A stretch of 46,758 nucleotides of DNA, taken from NCBI RefSeq assembly GCF_014698965.1, contig NZ_JACXAE010000061.1:74205-120962 (forward strand), given 5' to 3'. This DNA is from Iningainema tapete BLCC-T55. GTDB taxonomy: Bacteria > Cyanobacteriota > Cyanobacteriia > Cyanobacteriales > Nostocaceae. This document shows positions 41,643 through 46,758 of the stretch, in pieces (position 1 is the first letter of the stretch; the number at the start of each line of letters is the position of its first letter). Position numbers and translations under genes: made by a program. The notes under the pieces were generated by a model. That model searched no databases. It was not told the DNA's origin and saw only the letters and a program-made list of their open reading frames with translations.

Positions 41643-42668
41643 ATGAAGTTAGGTTATCTTGCTCTACTTAGTGGATTAGTTGTTAGCACCGCAAGCGTAA
41701 ATCTATACGAAGCACCAGTAGTAACCGCAAGGATAGCAGCAGGGATGGAGATGCAAACTGCGCAAAAGTCTCAGGTGACAACAAAAAGAGTCGAATTTAG
41801 TAGCTTTGGTACAAAAGTTGTAGGAACGCTTTACCTACCTAGCGTTTCTGCGGGTAAAAAGCTTCCTGCTGTTGTTGTTACTGGACCACAAAGCAGTGTC
41901 AAGGAGCAAGTTGCTGGACGCTATGCACGTATGTTAGCAGAAAAAGGTGTTATTGCTCTTGCTTACGACCACAGATATTTTGGCGAAAGTGGTGGCGAAC
42001 CCCGTCAGTTTGAAGATCCACAGCGCAAAGTAGAAGATATTAGTAGTGCAGTTTCTTTCTTATCTACTCTTCCCCAAACTAATCCAAATGCTATTGGTGC
42101 TTTAGGAATTTGTTCTGGTGGTGGTTATACTAGTAAAGCGACTGCACAAGATCCAAGAATTAAAGCAATGGTGACAGTAGCTGGTTTTTACCATGATCCA
42201 GAAACTTTTCGTACATGGCTTGGTGATGCAGCATACACGAAGCGCATTGAAGATGCAACTAAATCACGGCAAAAGTACGAGAAAACAGGTAAGGTTGATT
42301 ATATGGTAGCAGTCAGCGAAACTGACTCCAACGTTGCAATGCCTGGGAAGGAAGCATTCGATTATTATGGAACCAAGCGCGGTGGAGTTTCAGGGTGGGC
42401 GAATCGATTTGCATTGATGAGTTTTGAACCTTTCTTCCAATTCAATGCTATTGATGCAGGTAAGGAAATTCAGGTTCCCTCACTGGTGATTCATAGTGAC
42501 AAGGCGCTGACTCCAGATAGTGCAAAACGCTTCTACCAAAGCATCCCGGCAAAGGATAAGTCGATACATTGGATGGTAACTTCTAACCACATTGATTTTT
42601 ACGATCAGTCTCGGTACGTTGAGGAAGCAACAGACAAGGCTGCTGGTTGGTTTCTGTCTAAACTATAG
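41643..42668 (+). CDS. Exported alpha/beta hydrolase (dienelactone hydrolase-like)
   Basis: 341 residues with a signal peptide (KLGYLALLSGLVVSTASV) and a good ribosome binding site (GAGGAGA). The hydrolase fold is clear: KLPAVVVTGPQSSVKEQ, VIALAYDHRYFGESGG, the nucleophile elbow LGICSGGGYTSKAT, an acid in SLVIHSDKALTPDSA, and the final His in TSNHIDFYD. The elbow GxCxG places Cys where most relatives have Ser or Cys, as in dienelactone hydrolases of the YcjY-like group. Substrate unknown; it acts in the periplasm or outside. Confidence 0.88.
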   Translation: MKLGYLALLSGLVVSTASVNLYEAPVVTARIAAGMEMQTAQKSQVTTKRVEFSSFGTKVVGTLYLPSVSAGKKLPAVVVTGPQSSVKEQVAGRYARMLAEKGVIALAYDHRYFGESGGEPRQFEDPQRKVEDISSAVSFLSTLPQTNPNAIGALGICSGGGYTSKATAQDPRIKAMVTVAGFYHDPETFRTWLGDAAYTKRIEDATKSRQKYEKTGKVDYMVAVSETDSNVAMPGKEAFDYYGTKRGGVSGWANRFALMSFEPFFQFNAIDAGKEIQVPSLVIHSDKALTPDSAKRFYQSIPAKDKSIHWMVTSNHIDFYDQSRYVEEATDKAAGWFLSKL

Positions 42669-42696
42669 CGTCGCCCCTAGCATGAAACACACATCT

Positions 42697-42725
42697 TGTG
42701 GGGTGGGCATCCGGAGCGCCCCACA
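42697..42725 (+). terminator. Hairpin after the hydrolase gene
   Basis: TGTGGGG (42697-42703) pairs with CCCCACA (42719-42725), 28 bases after the stop. A second hairpin, GTAGTTT/AAACTAC (42736-42759), is followed 10 bases later by a run of nine T (42771-42779) and may be the actual terminator. Confidence 0.65.
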
Positions 42726-42880
42726 TCAATATCATGTAGTTTTAGGAAGTAGAAACTACATATTTATGTATTTTTTTTTACTAATAAAATATATATATAA
42801 GTAAAAGTACCAAAAAAGAGACTCTTCGGAAATTTATCACCGAGAGAATCATACCTGATTGAAAAAAGAGTGAAACACGT

Positions 42881-43111
42881 ATGGAAGACAAAGAAATTAA
42901 CCCTATCTTAGATGAAGTTAATGTAGAAGAATCTGCAAATGTAAACGGAGGTGTTACTACCGCTAACTTCGATATCTCTGGATACTCATTTGTCATTGGT
43001 GGTGGTGTAGTGTTTGGTGTACCAGCAGATGAAGCTCGTGACTTAGCTTTCCAACAGGCGCTGTTTGTCTCTTCTACCGCTCCTGGTGGTGGGAACCAAT
43101 ATACTCCCTAA
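42881..43111 (+). CDS. Peptide precursor with double-glycine leader (bacteriocin/RiPP-like)
   Basis: 76 residues. The acidic leader (residues 1-24) ends LDEVNVEESANVNGG, the form of leaders cut after Gly-Gly by C39 peptidase transporters. The core (25-76) starts VTTANFDISGY, is rich in Gly, Val, Phe and Ala, and ends SSTAPGGGNQYTP. It has no cysteine and no membrane-length helix, so lanthionine, thiazole and sactipeptide chemistry are excluded. A strong terminator follows 19 bases later and then a 2OG-oxygenase-like gene. That a mature peptide is released is inference from the leader. No C39 transporter lies within the window. Confidence 0.75.
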   Translation: MEDKEINPILDEVNVEESANVNGGVTTANFDISGYSFVIGGGVVFGVPADEARDLAFQQALFVSSTAPGGGNQYTP

Positions 43112-43130
43112 GTAGACATAAAAGTCCTCA

Positions 43131-43165
43131 ATACAGGAACATCGTCCTATGTTCCTGTATTTTTT
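43131..43165 (+). terminator. Strong intrinsic terminator / attenuator between precursor and enzyme genes
   Basis: A perfect 12-bp stem (43131-43142 with 43149-43160), 6-base loop and TTTTT tail. It would let most transcripts end after the precursor gene, with some read-through to the downstream enzymes, as is common in peptide gene clusters. Confidence 0.85.
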
Positions 43166-43200
43166 AGATTAAAGTAAATTGAATTAATGGCAAATAAGGA

Positions 43201-43773
43201 ATGGATAAAATAGACGATTATAATCGACCAAGACTATTTTTATTGAAGGACTGGTTTGATGAGCAACTGTGTGAGAAAATTCGCTCAGAAATTCGCTTAT
43301 CAACTGATTTACAACCTAGTATCTTGCGTAAAGGTATTTCATTAGAATTAGAGGAAATGCGAAAAACCTATGATATCAACATTTCAGAACCAACACAATT
43401 GTTAGTACAATCTCGTTTACTAGAAATTCAGCCGAAGCTAGAGAATTGTTTTGGGTTAAAACTGACAGAGCTACAAATACCAAAGTATTTACTCCAGAAG
43501 ACAAATGAAACAGAACATCCTAATAATATTAAAAGCTCTCAGGTGTCTATAGTTATATTTTTAAATAATCAAACCGAAAACTTGGACGAAGCCTCCTCTT
43601 GTAGAGGTTCCTTAACTTTTGCTAAATTCTTCAGTGATGATTATGCAGATAAATACGATCTTTCTGTACGTGGTGAAACCGGACTGTTTGTTGCTTTTTG
43701 TTCCGAGCTTACCCATGTGTTTCAACCTGTTACTCATGGTGAAAGATATATGATTGTAAGCCACTTTGTCTAA
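43201..43773 (+). CDS. 2OG-Fe(II) oxygenase-like protein (prolyl 4-hydroxylase type)
   Basis: 190 residues, soluble. The double-stranded beta-helix of prolyl hydroxylase-like enzymes is recognisable: IPKYLLQK, SSQVSIVIFLNNQ, GSLTFAKFF, and the end GLFVAFCSELTHVFQPVTHG with ERYMIVSHFV. The distal iron His172 and 2-oxoglutarate Arg182 are present. At the proximal HxD site the best candidate is His106-Pro-Asn108, so Asp is not seen. Most likely it hydroxylates, or once hydroxylated, a peptide side chain, and the adjacent precursor is the obvious substrate. AAGGA lies directly before the ATG, an unusually short spacing. Confidence 0.75.
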   Translation: MDKIDDYNRPRLFLLKDWFDEQLCEKIRSEIRLSTDLQPSILRKGISLELEEMRKTYDINISEPTQLLVQSRLLEIQPKLENCFGLKLTELQIPKYLLQKTNETEHPNNIKSSQVSIVIFLNNQTENLDEASSCRGSLTFAKFFSDDYADKYDLSVRGETGLFVAFCSELTHVFQPVTHGERYMIVSHFV

Positions 43774-43824
43774 AAAGCTAGTAAGTAAGTAGGTAAAATT
43801 AAATATAAAATAAATTCTATGTTC

Positions 43825-43872
43825 GTAGTAAGCGCTCAGAGCGTATGTTATAAGGGCTTCAGCCCTTACTAC
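43825..43872. repeat. GTAGTAAG-type hairpin repeat, copy 2
   Basis: The edges GTAGTAAG (43825-43832) and CTTACTAC (43865-43872) are inverted, and an inner AAGGGCTTCAGCCCTT forms its own hairpin. It belongs to the same family as 3762-3821. It lies between the oxygenase gene and the large toroid-protein gene. Confidence 0.7.
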
Positions 43873-43969
43873 AAACTTTTATTTATTTACGCCTACTTAC
43901 TTAATTTATTTCAAAATCTTATTTTCAGTTTACCTTACTTAGCTTTTATTTATAAAAGATATCTTTCCC

Positions 43970-46183
43970 ATGAACAAAGCAACTTTAGCTGATTCTCTAC
44001 AAATTATTTTTCCCTACATTTCTTCTAAAATTGCTACACCGACAACATTATCTCGGCTACAAACAGTGGCAAAGTCTTTAGCACCTATTCCGCAAGTTGG
44101 CTTTGAAGTCCGTTTAGGTGAAGAGAATACCCAGATTGACTTACAGCAAAAAATTTCTTCTCAAAATAATGAACCAAAAATTTTAGCCGAACATATTGCT
44201 GTCGCTTTATCTCATCAGGAATTTAAGCACCCAGCCTGGAGCCGTATTCAGAAATTATGTGAAGTTTGGAGCGATCGCAATTCCTGTCTTCATAATGCAA
44301 TCACTGAAATTTGGCTAGAGTTCGATATCAATGAATCAACAAATCAACTGCTCATTCCTTCTATTTTTATTGGTTTTAGTCAGGATTTAAACAATTCAGA
44401 ACAAGCATTTACTATAACTAAATATACCATAGAGTTGCTCTGGGGACAACCAATTTCTGATTCCTTATATAGTAATTTAGAGCGTTGCTTTACTGTTTGC
44501 ACAACACCTACTCGTATCAGTCATATAGGTGTAATGTTATCGCGTCAGATAGAAGCTTTACGAATTAACGTCAGTTGTTTGTCTCCTGACAAAATTACTT
44601 CATATCTACAAACAATTGGTTATCCAGAATCTACCAAAGAAATTGAAATTCTAGTAATGCAGTTGCTAGATATTGTTGATGACGTGAGGCTGTGTTTAGA
44701 TGTTGGCAGTGGAATTTATCCTAAGGTAGGTTTGGAATGCTCATTTAGACAACAATACGGACTAGAACCCTTGTGGTTTACTTTGTTAGAAGATTTGATA
44801 GCCCGTGGATTATGTACACCAGAAAAGCGGGATGCATTACTGAAATGGCCTGGATATGTAAATCCATTTTCTAGCTTACATTCCTGGTCTACTCCGATCA
44901 CTGCTGAGTCTTTCTCAAAGCCTCTTAGCATTCTTGAGCGTGGATTAAGTCACATCAAAATTACTTACCAACCAGAGCATCCTTTAGAAGCAAAGGCATA
45001 TCTGGGATTTATACACAAAAATTTAACCAGAAATTCTACTGAAAATAACAACCAAGCTTTAAATCTCACGGCTTCCCAAAGTGAGAATTCAGGCAAATTA
45101 GATCAAAGTCGATTGAATCATGCTATTGAAGCTGCAACTCGCTTTCTCATCAGTGCTCGTAATCAAAAAGGCTGGTGGCGAGACTTTTACAGTGATGTGC
45201 AGGGAAGGATAAGTGATGAATGGGTTACGGCTTATATCGGTGCTGTTTTAGCTGCATTACCTGACGAACAAGCCAAATTTGCCGCACATCAAGCTTGGGT
45301 TTTACTGCTTAATCGTCGTCAACAAGAGCCAGGATGGGGATACAATGCCTTTATACCGCCAGATGCTGACAGTACAGCTTGGACGTTACATCTTGCTAAT
45401 GCTTTAGGCGAGATGAAATCCCACAGAGTACAAGCCGCTTCTCAATTTATAGCTAAGCATTTTTCCCCAACAGGAGGGATAATCACTTATTCACAAGAAC
45501 TTGTTCCTCGCGGCTATGCAGCTTCTCAATACATGATTAACCGCTTTACCTCAACAGGAGAGAAACCCAGCAATTTGGCAGAACTGGCACGTGCCTATAC
45601 CAGTTCAGTATCTGTGAGAGGTTGGTGTGGCATTCACACCTGCGTAACTGCCGCTGTAGCTGGTTTAGAGGAGATTGGAGAAGCTTCCCTTGACTTTTTA
45701 AAGAATACTCAGCAAGACAATGGCAGTTGGAAAGCTTATTGGTGGTACGATCACGAGTACGCAACCGCTTTAGCGGCTGAAGCTTTAGCAAAAAATAACT
45801 ATCGAAGCAATTACCAGCAGGTGGAATTAGCAATTGAATGGGCTGCTGATAGAATTAGCCCTAGTGGAGCAGTTTATTCTCGTCAGTATGCTGGTGATTC
45901 TGCTTTTGCCACTGCATGGTGCGTGCGGACACTTGCTTTAGCTCAGGAGCAACATCGTACACTAACTCAGTTACATAAAGCAGTTAACTGGCTACTAGAC
46001 AATCAAAAAGTAGATGGCTCTTGGCATTCATCCGCTTTGCTTCGGTTGCCTGAATCTGCCGATATCTTAGATCCAGACAATCATCCCAGTCACCCTGTTC
46101 CAGATGATCGAAGAGTATTTACCACAGCCACTGTTCTAGCTGCTTTATCCGCAGTTAGGACTCGTTATGTGGTAAGAATCTAA
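43970..46183 (+). CDS. Two-domain protein: unknown N-terminal domain plus squalene-cyclase/prenyltransferase-type toroid
   Basis: 737 residues, no signal peptide. The C-terminal half (about 375-735) has repeated helix-GW/GSW units of the alpha/alpha toroid shared by terpene cyclases, protein prenyltransferase beta subunits and LanC: NQKGWWRDF, QQEPGWGYNAF, DNGSWKAYWWYDHEYATALA and KVDGSWHSSALL. DADST at 465-469 sits where class II cyclases carry DxDD, with the last Asp as Ser. CGIHTC (553-558) and DHEY (594-597) are possible metal ligands, as in prenyltransferases. The N-terminal 350 residues (CLDVGSGIYPKVGLECSF, LIARGLCTPEKRDALLKWPG, LSHIKITYQPEHPLEAKAYL) match nothing I can name. Its place after a precursor and an oxygenase gene suggests peptide or lipid modification. 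Confidence 0.75.
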   Translation: MNKATLADSLQIIFPYISSKIATPTTLSRLQTVAKSLAPIPQVGFEVRLGEENTQIDLQQKISSQNNEPKILAEHIAVALSHQEFKHPAWSRIQKLCEVWSDRNSCLHNAITEIWLEFDINESTNQLLIPSIFIGFSQDLNNSEQAFTITKYTIELLWGQPISDSLYSNLERCFTVCTTPTRISHIGVMLSRQIEALRINVSCLSPDKITSYLQTIGYPESTKEIEILVMQLLDIVDDVRLCLDVGSGIYPKVGLECSFRQQYGLEPLWFTLLEDLIARGLCTPEKRDALLKWPGYVNPFSSLHSWSTPITAESFSKPLSILERGLSHIKITYQPEHPLEAKAYLGFIHKNLTRNSTENNNQALNLTASQSENSGKLDQSRLNHAIEAATRFLISARNQKGWWRDFYSDVQGRISDEWVTAYIGAVLAALPDEQAKFAAHQAWVLLLNRRQQEPGWGYNAFIPPDADSTAWTLHLANALGEMKSHRVQAASQFIAKHFSPTGGIITYSQELVPRGYAASQYMINRFTSTGEKPSNLAELARAYTSSVSVRGWCGIHTCVTAAVAGLEEIGEASLDFLKNTQQDNGSWKAYWWYDHEYATALAAEALAKNNYRSNYQQVELAIEWAADRISPSGAVYSRQYAGDSAFATAWCVRTLALAQEQHRTLTQLHKAVNWLLDNQKVDGSWHSSALLRLPESADILDPDNHPSHPVPDDRRVFTTATVLAALSAVRTRYVVRI

Positions 46184-46287
46184 TTAAGCATTGGCGATCG
46201 CAAGACCCTTTAACCAAATTTTCTCGCCTAAAATTGGTAAGTAAACTATCAATCTTATTTTTATAAGTAAATTCACTGAGAACACTC

Positions 46288-46350
46288 ATTTTCATACCCT
46301 GTTAACTTTGACTGGTTCCAATGACTAGATAAGTATCAGGGTATGAAAAT
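46288..46350 (+). promoter_or_regulatory. Perfect 14-bp inverted repeat enclosing the molbindin start codon
   Basis: Arms 46288-46301 (ATTTTCATACCCTG) and 46337-46350 (CAGGGTATGAAAAT) are exact complements around 35 bases. The right arm contains the start codon at 46343 and the only ribosome-binding-like bases before it. In RNA the stem would hide the start; in DNA it could be an operator. Confidence 0.7.
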
Positions 46351-46552
46351 TAGCACTCGTAACGCTTTCAAGGGTAAAGTAAAACAAATCGTGCCAGGAG
46401 CTGTAAACATGGAGGTAACTTTAGAAGTTGCTCCTGGATTAGACGTGACAGCAATCATGCCAAAATCCTCAGCCCAAGATCTTGACATTTTTGAGGGTCA
46501 AATAGCCTATGCCTTGATTAAATCATCTGACGTTTTACTTGCTGTCGATTAA
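46343..46552 (+). CDS. Molbindin (Mop) / TOBE-domain molybdate-binding protein
   Basis: 69 residues, one TOBE/Mop domain. MKISTRNAFKGKVKQIVPGA, then VNMEVTLEVAPGLDVTAIMP and KSSDVLLAVD match small molbindins of the MKISARN.LKG.V type. These assemble as hexamers that bind molybdate (or tungstate) in the cytosol. The start is fixed by the conserved MKIS opening. No molybdate transporter or cofactor gene adjoins it. The start codon lies in an inverted repeat that could control its translation. Confidence 0.9.
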   Translation: MKISTRNAFKGKVKQIVPGAVNMEVTLEVAPGLDVTAIMPKSSAQDLDIFEGQIAYALIKSSDVLLAVD

Positions 46553-46558
46553 AAAATT

Positions 46559-46586
46559 AGCGACTTGCTACTTGAAGCTAGTCGCT
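46559..46586 (+). terminator. Hairpin after the molbindin gene
   Basis: AGCGACT (46559-46565) pairs with AGTCGCT (46580-46586), seven bases after the stop at 46552. An inner TAGCTT/GAAGCTA-like complement strengthens it. There is no clean T-run. Confidence 0.5.
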
Positions 46587-46648
46587 TAAGCTTGGATCAC
46601 GACCCTCCTAGCGGCGAGTGACGCCCCAGAGGAGCAACTTTGGTTTTT

Positions 46649-46666
46649 AAGCACGCGAGCGTGCTT
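46649..46666. repeat. Hairpin AAGCAC...GTGCTT with TACTAC edge
   Basis: AAGCAC (46649-46654) pairs with GTGCTT (46661-46666) and is followed by ACTACGAAC. The CTTACTAC edge links it to the GTAGTAAG repeat family. No further gene is visible to the end of the window. Confidence 0.6.
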
Positions 46667-46758
46667 ACTACGAACTAAGAGGAATCCCCAGTAGCTACTC
46701 TTCCTTCTCAAGAAGCTCCTGGGCTTTGTAGTAAAGGTAAGCTATAGGCAGAAATAAA

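Noticed and set aside
1-46758. tRNA, rRNA and intact transposase genes
   Set aside because: I looked for tRNA T-loop patterns, rRNA signatures and DDE or HUH transposase motifs and saw none that stood up; a tRNAscan run would settle the first.

Overview
The window looks like chromosome from a filamentous, probably heterocystous cyanobacterium. HIP1 octamers (GCGATCGC) recur throughout. The core genes are cyanobacterial in type: a photosynthetic-type NDH-1 subunit D, an rbfA-DUF751 pair, a HetZ-family protein, LarC and Ppk1. Short cyanobacterial repeat families (heptad tandem repeats and small hairpin elements) sit between genes. No rRNA, tRNA, CRISPR array or intact insertion sequence was recognised.

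Layout. 1-2400: end of an unknown protein, a remnant of a zinc/manganese-binding lipoprotein gene, and a TetR regulator divergent from two small membrane-protein genes (DUF5367, DUF2834) across a twin operator. 2500-8600: a methyltransferase, further metal-transporter debris, an unknown protein under a Fur/Zur-like box, an ndhD-peptide deformylase pair, and a CooC/MinD-like ATPase under two more Fur/Zur-like boxes. 8600-16800: a 1410-residue hybrid histidine kinase, a PD-(D/E)XK-like gene between direct repeats, a VapBC-type toxin-antitoxin pair, a TetR/darcynin divergent pair cut by one deletion, and a damaged AAA_21 ATPase-DUF4276 pair. 16800-21900: an AAA ATPase with a nuclease-like C-terminus, then a chrB-MFS-cupin group.

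21900-30600 is rich in broken genes: two partial copies of one SLC13-type permease, an internally deleted kinase copy, an MscS channel lacking its C-terminal half, a relic of the AAA_21 ATPase and a relic of a HigB-like toxin. Intact secreted proteins and an M13 metallopeptidase lie among them. 30700-39600 is calmer and mostly housekeeping: a ZnuA-like lipoprotein whose three metal-binding histidines are all replaced, a histidine phosphatase, Ppk1, RbfA, DUF751, a HetZ-family protein with a possible divergent small RNA, a YrdC-type protein and LarC.

39600-42700 carries a Rieske oxygenase, an AraC regulator and a secreted alpha/beta hydrolase. 42880-46180 is the most interesting part. A 76-residue peptide with a double-glycine leader is followed by a strong terminator hairpin, a 2OG-Fe(II) oxygenase-like protein and a 737-residue protein whose C-terminal half is a squalene-cyclase/prenyltransferase-type toroid. 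This has the form of an undescribed ribosomal-peptide modification cassette. A molbindin gene whose start codon lies inside a perfect inverted repeat closes the window.
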